Below the pieces are notes generated by a model, which saw only the letters and a program-made list of their open reading frames with translations, was not told the DNA's origin and searched no databases. From NCBI GenBank assembly GCA_003254925.1, contig QANZ01032026.1:272394-336393 (forward strand): 64,000 bases of DNA. Reading direction: 5' to 3'. This stretch comes from Chamaecrista fasciculata. Its lineage: Eukaryota > Streptophyta > Magnoliopsida > Fabales > Fabaceae. A program made the translations under genes and the position numbers. Positions 1 to 10,743 of this stretch are shown in pieces (position 1 is the first letter of the stretch; each line of letters opens with the position of its first letter).

Positions 1-900
1 CTTTTTTTTCACATTCTGGGTTTCACGAGACAAGCTTAGCTAGTTTTTGGGAGAAACTGGGGACAACCATGGAGTTTTGGTCCTTAGATTTGTCACTTTG
101 TCTTTAGGTCTCAAATGGAAGGTTTCTCTGCAAATTGTTCTGTTTATTGTCTATGGGTTACATTTGCAGATGCTCCTAGAGATTTTATTGTTCTTTTCAT
201 CTTCTTGGATTCTGGGTGAAGAGATGAAGAAGAAGAAGATGGCGACATGTGTGGTGGGAAGGAAGTTGAAGAAGAAAGCGTGAAAACTTCATAATGGCCC
301 TTGGTTTTTTTTTTTTGTGTTTCTGATATTGAAATGTTATAATATGTTGCATATATGTCCTTTTTAAGTCCACCTCATCCTACTTTGCCACATCATGATC
401 CAACTCACTGTGACACATCATATTTAACAGCTAAACATGGATGAAATTAAGCATGGGACTAACGTGGCACCTTTTGAGAAGTTATGGGACTAAAATTGCA
501 ACAAAAATAGTTATGGGACCAAATTGAAACCTTTGTCAAAGTTATGGGACCAAAAGTGCACTTAAGCCAAAAAAAATTACAATTATTCGATTATGTGCTG
601 TATGCAAATTTTCAAAGTTGCAATTGCCAAAAATTTCTAAATGACTCACAATTCCTTTGCCGGTGTTACCTTCTGATGATGAAAATAGTGTTATTCATCT
701 CATTTATCACATTGGCGAGAAGAAAATAATTCACATATTATAATTATTTGAAACAAAGAACACTATAATTTACGATTCTTCTTATGGATGGTTGATAATT
801 CACGGGTTGAAAGGAGAAATACAAATGTTGGAGCTATATACTAGGTATCGAATTAATCTCCCATCACACTTTACATTTAAAAATATAGTTAGTTATTGAT
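1..900. other. Non-genic; decayed transposon end
   Basis: No gene is recognisable. Around 440-568 the phrase 'gttatgggac(c)aaa' occurs three times and the stretch ends 'aagtgcacttaagcc'; this phrase-repeat style is typical of the terminal inverted repeat of plant MULE/MITE elements, so this is probably the right end of such an element. Its left end was not found. The 78-codon reading frame at 47-283 ends in a lysine-rich tail and resembles no family I know. Confidence 0.35.
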
Positions 901-1149
901 AATATAAGCACGGAAAAGAGAAGATGCCTTAATGTGCTTGAGGGGATATTGCCGCCCTAGAGGCGCCACCCCTTGCACTCAGGGCGACAGCGCTAGTAGA
1001 CAAGTGAGGAGCCAAATTCGCGAGTTTGCCAATCAAAGATACATTGCCATCCGTGATAGACGAAGTGTAATCCTTTGATTGACTCGGTGCTAATTTGTCA
1101 TCAATGCGCATCGTCCCAAATTGAAATTCAAGGATCGAGATCCCCCTCA

Positions 1150-1909
1150 CCATGGGTTATGGCTCACCCCGGGCTGGTTCACGCGGGTCAAAATCCTTGG
1201 TGAGCCAAGATTCTGCCAACTCCACTCACCAACTTGGAGAGCCGAATTGGTTCACCTAACCCACCAATCATATTTTTTTAATTTAAAATATATTTGTTTA
1301 ATCTCATTTTTTCAAGGATGAGAGGGAGGAGGAGGATGAAGTTGGTGGCGACCACGATGGCGACGCCTTGTCACCAAGTCATGTTGAGGTGCACGAGGCT
1401 GATCCAGAGGGTTGCCATTTCAAAGTTGGAGAAAGTGCGTTGGGAGGGTGTGGTTGGGTTGAGATCGTCACTGGTGGGAGAGGGATGGGGTTCGAAACTG
1501 ATGGGGTTAGAGGAATTGGAATTAAGGGAGCATATGGGAGTGAGAGAAGAAGAATGAAAGAGGGTGGACGTGCGTTTTTGGAAGATGAAGAGAAGAGTTG
1601 TTTAGGTCCCCGCGAGTGTGCAATTTTGGAAGAGGAAAAGATGAGTGGATTAGGTTTTAACTTTAGAATTTAAGTCAGTGAATTAGATTTTTAGTTTTTA
1701 TTTTTTAAAATTCAATTTATTTTTATTTAGGTGGGTTAGTGAGTCAACCCATCAACTCGCTGGGTTGGCTCACTATGGCTCGTGGGTTAGGTGAGTCAAC
1801 CCACGCGGGCCAAAATTATTGGTGAGCCGAAATTTCATTTACCCAGTTCACCTTTTTGGTGGGTTAAACGGGTCCAACCCGTAGGTTGAAACCCATTTTG
1901 ACGGCTCTA
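1150..1909. mobile_element. Degenerate hAT-like element
   Basis: The right edge reads 'acccattttgacggctcta', the reverse complement of TAGAGCCGTCAAAATGGGT, a common plant hAT terminus. Both ends are rich in 'gggttggctcac' and 'acgcgggtcaaaat' phrases in opposite orientation (near 1155-1260 and 1735-1900). The left terminus and a clean 8-bp target duplication were not found. The open frames at 1294-1673 are low-complexity and do not look like a transposase. Confidence 0.45.
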
Positions 1910-1949
1910 GCAATGAGGAAATCTCTCCCAAAGTCATGGAACCTTCCTT

Positions 1950-2172
1950 TTATATCCCAAACTATATATGGCTGAGAAAAAGGAGTTAAGGTACATTACA
2001 TTATTCACTCCGTCTAGATTGATCATTCAGAGTAGTATTCACTAACTTAAGCATTAAATATAAATTGCAAGGAAACCTGGCCTCCCTTATTTTCTAGTAA
2101 ACCATCGCCGGAGTTCCTCCCTGAACCAAGTAAAACTTCCCGGACCATAACCTGATTCATCAATTATCAATT
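1950..2172 (+). mobile_element. LTR end fragment of a retrotransposon
   Basis: A stretch with 'tctagattgatcattcag..tattcactaacttaagcatt..ggagttcctccctgaaccaagtaaa..attcatcaa' closely parallels 44417-44612, where the same word order follows a TATA box (ctataaaag). The word order matches the 3' part of long terminal repeats of plant Ty3-type elements as I remember them. No coding part is attached. Confidence 0.45.
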
Positions 2173-2344
2173 TGATGACAAAGATAACGAATATACTATG
2201 AAATCATCAATTTGCAAGAGTTACACTAGAAATAAATCTGATGTGAAAAGATGTTGTGTTTTAAAGATTTTTTGCCATGTCCTCCCAAGGACGATGATCA
2301 AAATTTATGGGTATAGTTTATGGAGAGTTGGTTAGATTATTTCG

Positions 2345-2870
2345 GGCCTGATTGGTTTAAGAAAATGTTTCCTGTTTTCATTTTCTGTTTCCATTTCTGA
2401 AATTCTATTTTCATTTCAAAATTTTCAATATTTAAGAAATATGTTTGTTTTATAAAGTTAAAAAATCGTTTACATTCATATTTAAATTATGTTAACTTGA
2501 ATAACACTAATTTTTATATGTTTTTAAGTTTGATTATAGCTAAATGATGATATTAACATGATTAAATAGTTTACTTTTGTGTAATGTTGCAAAATATCAT
2601 AAGTTTGTTTTTGGAAATACTGGAAACGTCTTTTTGACGTTTCCTGTTTTCAGCCTGTTTCAGAAAATGTTTCCAGAAAACATTTCTAAAAAAACCGTAC
2701 AAAACACGTTTTCAGTCATATTTCCTGTTTTCAGTCATTTTTCACTTTTAACTTTTCAATATTTTTTATTTATATTTTTAAATTTCATTTGATTTAAGTT
2801 GAAAATTCATTCTTATTCTTATTTAAATTACATTAACTTGAATAACTATACTTTTTAAGGTTTTGTTTAT
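2345..2870. repeat. AT-rich degenerate repeat
   Basis: Repeated 'tttcctgttttca' phrases and a short palindrome ('ggaaacgtctttttgacgtttcc') are present. A segment near 2410-2505 recurs in diverged form near 2745-2855 (both end 'ttaacttgaataac'). It starts 'gggcctgattggttt', similar to 'gggcctgtttggg' at 63891, so it may be a MITE. No gene is seen. Confidence 0.3.
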
Positions 2871-2964
2871 TGAATTTTTACGAGAGAACTAACCAATTTA
2901 AAAAAAAAATCCTCTTTGGTTCCTTATAATTTAATTTCTTTACAATTTGGTGTCTTTTTATTTT

Positions 2965-4269
2965 GGGTAAATTGCAGTTTGGTACCCTGTAGTTAGGGGC
3001 GGTTCCACTTTGGTACCTTGAAAGAAAAAATTTTGCATTTTGGTGCCCCGTGGTTTGCTCTGTTAGCGAATTGGTCCCCTGTGCTTATTTTCTGTTAGGA
3101 TTTAACGGTTGTGACCACCTTAAAATGTCAAAAACCTCCCAACAAGTCTTCTCTTATGCGCTGAAGTCCTTTCCCTTTTCTAAAAGGGATCAAAACATAA
3201 AGAAAATAGAAATTAAAGGGTACATTATGTAAATGGCCAACAATTTCCCAGCTAAAACTAAAAATTTCCCTTCTTTCTTCTCAAACCCCAAACCCCAAAT
3301 CCTTCATCTTCTCAATAAGAGCATTAGCATACAACGATATTGCAGTAGCAGCAATCAAACCAACGACACCATAAATCCAACCCAGGTGAACCATGATCGT
3401 GCCAGAGTATCCAAGTACATAGGCGCTGTTGATTCCGGTGGTGAGAACAAAACCCACTTGAAACCATGAATCTATGAATAGAAAAAGAACATATATGTAT
3501 CCAGAAGATTTTAAATCAGTGAGAGTTAAGCATGTACTTGTCAAATACAACAATAAATCCTTTCTGTGTGTGCACTTTTTTTGTTCTTCCAATTCGTTGA
3601 GCTCCAAATTCAATCACACTTCATATTCTACTCCGAATTCAACTAACTTTATCAAAAACCAAAAATGTCGATGAGTGATTGGAAAGCGAACCTCTGCTAA
3701 TCTGATGAGCGGTATCGGGGTTTTCAATGTCGACGATGACTTCCTCATCGCGCAGCTTATAAGTATTAACCTCGAAGTCAGTGATGGCCGTCGGAGCTCG
3801 CTCGTCCTCCACCGGCAGCGACAGGAGCGCGACAGCGTCCTGCCGTTCCTCCGCCGTCGAAATGCAACCGAGGATAGCCAGCGTGACGGAGCTCGGCAAC
3901 CTCCTCCTTTATGTATAACCCCAAATCCTTCATCTTCTCAATCCTCTGAAAAGAGAAGAAAGAAGGGAAATTTTTAGTTTTAGCTAGGAAATTATTGGCC
4001 ATTTACATAATGTATTCTTTAATTTCTGTTTTCTTTATGTTTTGATCCCTTTTAGCAAAGGGAAAGGACTTAAACGCATAAGAGAAGACTTGTTGGGAGG
4101 TTTTTGACATTTTAAGGTGTCACAACCGTTAAATCCTAACAGAAAATAAGCACAAGGGACCAATTCGCTAACGGAGCAAACCACGGGGCACCAAAATGCA
4201 AAAAATTTTCTTTCAGGGTACCAAAGTGGAACCGCCCCTAACCACAGAGTACCAAACTGCAATTTACCC
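2965..4269. mobile_element. Pack-MULE with captured transporter gene fragment
   Basis: Seen directly: long inverted terminal repeats of about 318 bp (2965-3282 and 3951-4269) starting GGGTAAATTGCAGTTTGGTAC at both ends, flanked by a perfect 9-bp duplication 'ttttatttt' (2956-2964 and 4270-4278). Nine-bp duplications and long TIRs are hallmarks of Mutator-like elements. The roughly 670-bp interior is more GC-rich than the TIRs and contains two exons and an intron of a proline-transporter-like gene on the minus strand, with no transposase. That combination defines a Pack-MULE. The target site is AT-rich, so the duplication alone would be weak, but TIRs plus capture make the call firm. A related short element sits at 55934-56166. 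Confidence 0.88.
3317..3780 (-). pseudogene. Captured fragment of a proline/compatible-solute transporter gene (ProT-like)
   Basis: Two exons on the minus strand join perfectly. The first ends ..IENPDTAHQISR at 3692. A 220-bp intron (3691 down to 3472) begins GT and ends AG. The second starts 3471 with [18 protein letters not shown] and runs through [10 protein letters not shown] to [12 protein letters not shown] near 3317. This order (TAHQIS-DSWFQ, then [15 protein letters not shown]) is the N-terminus of plant ProT amino acid transporters of the AAAP family, which import proline and betaine. Only the first cytoplasmic stretch and roughly the first two membrane segments are present. No in-frame ATG precedes exon 1 (a TAA closes the frame upstream) and the frame stops soon after ALI, so no transporter can be made. 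Keeping the intron shows capture from DNA, not mRNA. The GC-rich stretch 3780-3900 just upstream is unrecognised. Confidence 0.85.
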
Positions 4270-4279
4270 TTTTATTTTT

Positions 4280-4865
4280 TGTTTCTCTTAGATTTTTTGA
4301 CAACCTATGACCCAGTTAGTTTCCCGGTAAACAAATATTTAAACTCCAAAATCCAACACTTCTCCACCTAAAAATATTAAGCATAATGTTTTTTCAAAAC
4401 TTTTAATACTATAAAGAATCAAAGTAACTATGGATTATCTAAAATAATAGTTGAAATATGAAATTTATTTTTCTTTTACTCAAAAGCATTTAAATTTTAA
4501 AATATAAAATGAGTAACTGAAAAATAACAAAATTATTTTAAGAAATCCAAGTCTTTAATGTCAAACTTAAAGATCATAGAATAGTATAAAGTTGCATTAA
4601 GAACCATTAATGTTTTTATTTTATCTTTTGAAGCTTTAATTAGAATTTTATATTATCTAATATAAACTTAAATACATGTTACCTTTTGAGATAGACACTT
4701 GTGACAAGATAAAGGTAGACATTTAGAAAATTTTACTAACTTTCGTATATATTATGATGATATATATTATTAAAAGTTCACATCCAAAACTACCTAAATA
4801 CATGTTATTTTTTGAGATAAACACTTGTTACAAGATAAAGGTAAACATTCGTAAAGTTTTACTCA

Positions 4866-4906
<41 letters not shown>

Positions 4907-6060
4907 TTGTAAAGTTTGAAACAATTTGAAGTTAAAAATTACATAATTAAATATGGAATAATAATGGTATAATCAAATAACATTTAAACATAATTAAAAT
5001 TTAATTAATTATAAGTAGTTTCATCTATTATCTCACATTTCTCTCTTTATTTTTCTTTAATATGGATTATGAAACTTCTCTTCAATTTTAAATAATAATA
5101 AATTGACAATATCTACCCATAACTTTTACTTATTCCATTTCATGATACATAAGGAAGAAAAGTTAATTTTTATCTTAATTACTATAAAAAATATCAATTT
5201 TTATCTTAACTATAAAAGATTATGACTCATTATCATTGTTTTAACGCGGCCAAGATGGCAAATCGACTCCCGAATTAAGGGGGTCGAGGCATTAATCAAA
5301 CAATGTCTACTATATATAAATTTTATGTGCTAGTTCATGTTTCGCGTTCAAACAAGCCAATTAGCTAAGGAGAACTCTTTTACGGCTGCGGAAACTACGA
5401 TATAGAGGGTTGTAACATGTGGGATCACTTTGAATGGGTCCAAAATATTGTAGCCCAAGAGATTCTACTCAGGCTGAGTGGGTTGGAAGATTCTCTTTTT
5501 TCAATGTAGTTTTATTACGTTGTTTGTTTTAATTTTTTTTTCAAGTGGTACATTATTTTGATTTTTTTACTCATATCTCCTTTCATTTATATATATATAT
5601 ATATATAAAGGATAGGATATTAAAATATTACCTGTCTATACCTCAATATATTAAAATGTCACATTTTAAATTAGAAAAGTGTAGCTTACTCATATTATTT
5701 TATAAAGACAATCATATATTATACATAGAAGACATACATTTAACACCAAAATGATATTTTAACCTATTAATTAAAAGGAAATGTGAAGTTCGACGAAGAA
5801 AAGAAGACTTTTGCCTATATAAAGAATCCAATGATGAGAAACGTATAAACTAATTAACCTATATCTATAGGATTAACCCATTTAACTTGAAACTCATCTC
5901 AAATCTCTACACATGCATGGCAAATTGGCAATGTTATCTAGTATTTTATAAAGAGAATCATATATATATATATATATATTGCATTAATGCATTACACACC
6001 ACGACAACTATCTCTTAGATATATCTTATTGTCACATCTTATACATGTATTGAGGTAGGA
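4280..6060. other. Non-genic AT-rich spacer
   Basis: No gene is seen. It contains an (AT)17 microsatellite at 4871-4904 and a diverged tandem duplication: 'aaatacatgttaccttttgagata..acaagataaaggtagacatt' at about 4670-4760 recurs at about 4795-4880. Several short (AT)n tracts (near 5590, 5965) make up much of the rest. The right part is the 3' flank of the expansin gene. Confidence 0.6.
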
Positions 6061-6066
6061 ATATAG

Positions 6067-7829
6067 CTAGCGGAAGTTGAGTGAAGTAGAATAGGTAAGT
6101 CCCACGCTCCAATTAGGAGGAGCAACATTCCAAACGACAACAGTCTGAGCAGTCGTATACGAGGTTATCCTAAACGACAAACTCTGTCCTCCCAACGTTG
6201 AAAACGCCTGATACGATGCTCCCCAATTATGACTCATCCTAATCCACCCTGTCTTACTTCCTTTCACATACATTTCACCAATGTCTCCTCCTCCTCCTAC
6301 ATTCATCACATACACCAACAACCAATAACCGTTTCCCTGAAACGAGAATCGCAGCCCGCCGTCACGGCGACACGGCACGCGCCGGTACATAACCGGCACG
6401 ATGCCGGCTTTCCACGCCGCGATCTTCATGAATGCCGGCTTCGACATGTCGAAGTGCACGCGCGGCGGGTTGCACCAGCCGCCGTTGTCGGAGGGTTCCG
6501 ACCAGTTCGGTGGGCAGAGGTTGGTGGCGGTGACGGTGGTGAAAGCGACGTTTTTGAAACACGCGGTGGATTGGTAGCACTTGATTTGGTAACATGTGCC
6601 GCATGCAAAGCCGTTGTTGAATAGTGTGGAGCTTAGCGCCGCCGTGTCTGTGCCGTATCCGTTTATGAACAAGTTTCCATATCCACATGCTCCGCCTTAA
6701 TGCAATTAAAAATAATTATTAGTTTAAAGTATTTGGGAAACCAATTAAAGTTTTAAACGACACTTAATTAGTAAAAGTATTATCATTTTTGAATGAGAAA
6801 ACTAACAATTTGGTCCTTAAAGATCACTGAACTAATAACTCAGTCTTTGAAAAATTAAAATACAGATTTAGTTCCTGGAAGATCAAAATGGTATGCTATT
6901 TAGTTCATAAAATGATTAATTATTATACCATTTGATTTTTCAATGACTAAACTGTACATTTTAATCTTTCAAGGACCAAGTTGTCAGCTCGATGATTTTT
7001 CAAGGACTAAATTGTTAGTTCACTCTAACAAAAATGATACTTTTACTAATAATGTGTAGTTACAAATAAGATTTATCATTAAATTTTGGCAAAAGTAATA
7101 TTGGTACCTTTAAAGTATGATGTCAGTTTCAGTTATACCCCCAAAGTTTTTTTTTGTCAATTACACCCCTAAAGTATAGGATTAGATTTAGTTATACCCC
7201 AAAAATTTTTTAGACCAATTGTATTTATACTCTTAATATTTCACATTTGAATCAATCATATCCCCAACTCTAAATTGGGGGTACAATTGACAGAAACAAT
7301 TGGAGTGTGCAATTGGCACAAAAAAGAAATATTGGAAGCACAATTGATCCAAAAAAATCTTTTGGGATACAATCCAAACTAATCTCTTATTTTGGGAGTA
7401 CAATTAACCCAAAATTTTTTTTGAGAGTATAATTAAAGCTGACTTCATACTTTGAGAGTAACGAGAGTACTTTTGCTTTAAATTTTTATTAATATCATAA
7501 CAAAATCGATTGTAATAGTATCGGGTAGTTAATTTTTATATCTTTTTCTTTTGAAAATCAAATTGAGATAGGATAATTTTTCAGGGACTATATATATATG
7601 TATGTTATTGAAATTAAAAACAAGAAAAAGAAAACTTGTTTGGAGGTATATATATATATAGGTACTTAGATAGCATACCCATGGTGGCAGAAGCAGAGTC
7701 GTCGCCATAAAATGTGGCGTGAGCCAGAGCCCATGTGCTTGGTCGGAAAACTCCATTAGCTGACGTTGCTTTTGTGAGAAATATCCATGAAACCACCAAC
7801 AACGTACCAAACTCAACGATGGAGGCCAT
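6067..7829 (-). CDS. Alpha-expansin
   Basis: A secreted cell-wall-loosening protein. Exon 1 is 7829-7679 and exon 2 is 6695-6067; the intron starts GT at 7678 and ends AG at 6696, and the joined frame gives 259 residues, normal for alpha-expansins. Residues 1-24 look like a signal peptide. Domain 1 runs from ATFYGDD (38-44) and GGACGYGN (51-58) to the HFD motif at 131-133, with GGWCNPP (122-128) typical of the alpha class. Domain 2 (C-terminal wall-binding) holds GSKTGW (196-201) and WNVAPPNWS (239-247). Expansins weaken cellulose-xyloglucan contacts non-enzymatically. The loop after CYQIKC (85-90), [12 protein letters not shown], departs from the usual DPRWC-type loop, so it is a divergent member; I cannot assign a numbered orthologue. 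The 983-bp intron is unusually transposon-rich. AT-rich TATA-like sequence lies near 7898-7922. Confidence 0.93.
6800..7020. mobile_element. MITE in expansin intron (family shared with 32073-32300)
   Basis: Inverted ends 'aactaacaatttggtcc' and 'aaggactaaattgttagtt' bracket about 220 bp that is palindromic overall, with a centre of 'ttaattattataccattt'. The same sequence order recurs at 32073-32300. Target duplication is unclear. Confidence 0.65.
7088..7477. mobile_element. MULE-type MITE in expansin intron
   Basis: Left end GGCAAAAGTA with 'aaagtatgatgtcag', right end its imperfect inverse ('ctgacttcatacttt..agtacttttgct'). The element is flanked by a perfect 9-bp duplication 'ttaaatttt' (7079-7087 and 7478-7486). 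The interior consists of 'attacacccctaaagtat'-type phrases and has no coding capacity. Confidence 0.75.
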
Positions 7830-8141
7830 GCTAGCTATGATCAGAGAAGGAATTGAAGAACTTTTCGATGGATGATGATATTGATCATTTCACAATTGTA
7901 TATACATATATATATATATACATGTACATTTAAGCCAAATTATATATATTGGCACGTCAATTGTACTACGTGTTCCCCACGAAGAAGGTATGGTTTCTCT
8001 TCAATATTATTACTTTTTAAATAAGTCAGATGAGAAACGATGAGTTTTTTTTTTTTTATATAAAGGGATGAGTATTATAGGTTGACTTTTTTTTTTTGTA
8101 GTTTGTTTTTAATGTTGGTACTTGAAGGGTACAACAACAAC

Positions 8142-8814
8142 TTGGGGTAAGCAACGGTCGGATTCGGGTGGGTTGATCGTGTAGAAAACTAAGGATCGGG
8201 TTATTTTTTGGAACCCGAACCCGACTGCTAACCCATACAACCTGATGATATCGGGTTGAGTCAGGTTGCGGTCGGGTTCGAGCGGGTTGAGTCGGATTAA
8301 AATTTAATTTTAAAAAATAATAAAATTTAATTGATAAAAATATATAAATATTTATTCTACATAAAATACATTGTATAATTTTTACTCAATTATTTTATAA
8401 TGTATAACTCATCATTGATCTTTTTAATTAATTTTTACTAAATATATTATTATATAAATAATTTTTACACTAAAAGTTTGATATTAATTGTAATTAAATT
8501 AAATATCATTTTACTTTAACTTTATAAATAATAAAAATATTTAGATAAACAAAAAATACATATTTTTATTATTATATAATAGAAATTTTTTTATTTATTT
8601 ATAGAGTTTAATATAAAAAAAAAATTTAAAAAAATGAAAATTTCGGTCGGGTTCGGGTTGAGTCGGGTTAACCCGCTCAACCCGACCAAATTGACTTTTC
8701 ACTAAAATGGTCATCCGAAACAACCCGTTTAAGAAACCCGACCCGACAGAACTCGATCAAAAGTGTCGGGTTCGCTCGGATTGGTCGGGTTAGACCCAAT
8801 TTTGCACACCCCTA
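8142..8814. mobile_element. Non-autonomous hAT element
   Basis: Ends are TTGGGGTAAGC and the inverse of TAGGGGTGTGC, flanked by a perfect 8-bp duplication 'acaacaac' (8134-8141 and 8815-8822), the size made by hAT transposases. The flanking word is a simple repeat, so the duplication alone is weak. Subterminal 'gggttcgggt' and 'cgggttgagtcgggtt' repeats are typical of this element class. The centre (8300-8630) is AT-rich with no open frame. Confidence 0.75.
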
Positions 8815-8822
8815 ACAACAAC

Positions 8823-10220
8823 AAATAGACAAACAATTCACGGAAATCACTCCTCGAATTTGTTTCAGTTAGTGTTCAACAACTTAAACGTGCGAGCAAG
8901 TTTGGAGGGATTTTGCCATGCATTGCGTTTAATGTTTATCCTCCCGCCGCCAAATTATGGTCAACTAAATAAGAAAACAATAATTCTAGATTAACAACAT
9001 ATTTGAGTAATACCAAATGCTAACCTTGCTAATTAATACACATGCTTGCTTGCTCACGTTTATTAATTAGTTTTTAATTTCTATTAGTTTTCAACAGCGT
9101 TTATTGAAAATCCATGCTAAATTGCTAATCGACACATCTAGAATTGGATTTAACAAGTTAAAAAAAATGCAATTTACAACTTTTATATAACATGTTTCCA
9201 AAAAAAAAAATTACATAACATTGAAATCAGAACTCAAGTTGGTAATTGTTGGTCTAAGTATAACAATAATTGTCTGACCACAGATAGGGCTCTAAATCAA
9301 CCTGTTATAAATATTTGGTATTGGTCGAATATTATACAAGGTATAAATAATGAAAAATAAAAAAAATATTAAATATTAAGTGAATACAAATATTATTTCA
9401 ACTATCCAATATTTATTCAAAATTAACAAATAGTTAAAGTATCCAAAATCTAATACTTTATAATATAAATATTTTAATATTTTATTAATTTTTTATTATA
9501 TTATTTTAGTTAATAGATATTGAGTATCATATATCAAATATATTTAATTTTTGAATTAGGATATCCAATCCTATATCTATTCTTTTGGGATATCTCAAAC
9601 ATTTGGAGTGCTCGTTAAATATCGGATATCGGATAAGGTACGATACGCATACTAGATAATATATATAAACATATATATATTTAAGTCAGCATGGTCTCCA
9701 TTCTTCCTTGTTGTTTGTTGGGGTGGAAAGTAAACACTAAACACGATGGAGGGAACTTCAAGATTTATTCTGCTTAAAAAAATCAGAGTTGTACCCTCGT
9801 AACTCAACTCTTACATGATCTGGTGAAGATTCCTTTATATTTATGCTATACAAAGCACATATACTTACAGGTGTCGTCGTAGGCTATATAAAGTAAGAAT
9901 ATGAATTCATTGCTAATGCGGATTGCCATGTCAAATTCCTGACTTTGATACGTTAGTCACTTTCATATGAAAGTTGCTACAATCATTTGTGGCTCCTTCA
10001 TCTGCAGGAACATTGAATTGAGTATGCATACATCACAGCCATGACAATATGGTCATATAGAATTTTCATTCGCTTAGTGTTCAGAGCTGTTTTGTTGCCA
10101 CAACATCTATACTAGTTTCTGACAGAATAACTATTATGACAACAGACTAGGTTAAATTTTCCATATTTGAAATGAACATATAAGATATAAATACTGTGAT
10201 TTTAAAGGTTAAGAAGTTGC
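8823..10220. other. Non-genic spacer
   Basis: No gene is seen. 9280-9660 carries 'ggatatccaatcc..atatcggatatcggataagg' phrases resembling a degenerate hAT-like or other repeat. The rest is AT-rich and unremarkable; it is the upstream side of the expansin gene and the downstream side of PGRL1. Confidence 0.5.
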
Positions 10221-10227
10221 AATCATT

Positions 10228-10597
10228 GACCAAAACCTCAGTTTAACCCTTAAATTGTAGGATGAATTCTGTTTTGGTTCAAAAACTATTTTGTGTTCTA
10301 TTTTGCTCTTCAAACTTTTTCATTTGTTCCACCGTTAGTCCAAACTGGTTTGATTTGTGCTTAATTTTTCTTTCTAAGAAAGAAGATTTTTCATTTTCTC
10401 TCTACCGACTCACTTATATTATAAATATAAGAGAAATCGTTTAGGTCAGATTTCTAACTCAAAAATAAGGCAGAAACTAGACGAAATTACAATTGGGACT
10501 GGCAAGAGGACAAGTGGGGAAGTTTAAAAACTAAAATGGAATGAAAAATAATTTAGAGATCAAAACGAAATTGACTTATCAAAATGAGGTTTTGACC
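10228..10597. mobile_element. MULE-type MITE downstream of PGRL1
   Basis: Ends 'gaccaaaacctca' and 'tgaggttttgacc' are inverted, and the element is flanked by a perfect 10-bp direct duplication 'tgcaatcatt' (10218-10227 and 10598-10607). Internal phrases such as 'tttttcattccatttta' (inverse strand) match the element at 13470-13899, so the two are one family. Confidence 0.72.
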
Positions 10598-10743
10598 TGC
10601 AATCATTTGAAAATTAACATCCGGAGCATTTTTCATTATATAGAAAGAAAAATTGAATGTCCTAGCATTTCATGTTTCTAACTGTACAGACTACAGAGAG
10701 ATTCTAGAGTAAACCAGGGACGTACCTCCGCTCAAGCATTACT

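Noticed and set aside
1294..1673. Two overlapping frames with basic or glycine-rich composition
   Set aside because: Inside a degenerate hAT-like repeat, low complexity, no transposase motif.
3778..4002. 74-codon frame MANNFLAKTKNF on the Pack-MULE minus strand
   Set aside because: Begins in the TIR and runs out of frame with the captured transporter exon; the mirrored TIR gives the same MANNF start at 3233, showing it is a repeat-derived artefact.
6229..6624. 131-codon plus-strand frame opposite the expansin exon
   Set aside because: Antisense shadow of the GC-rich expansin exon; no start context or family signal.
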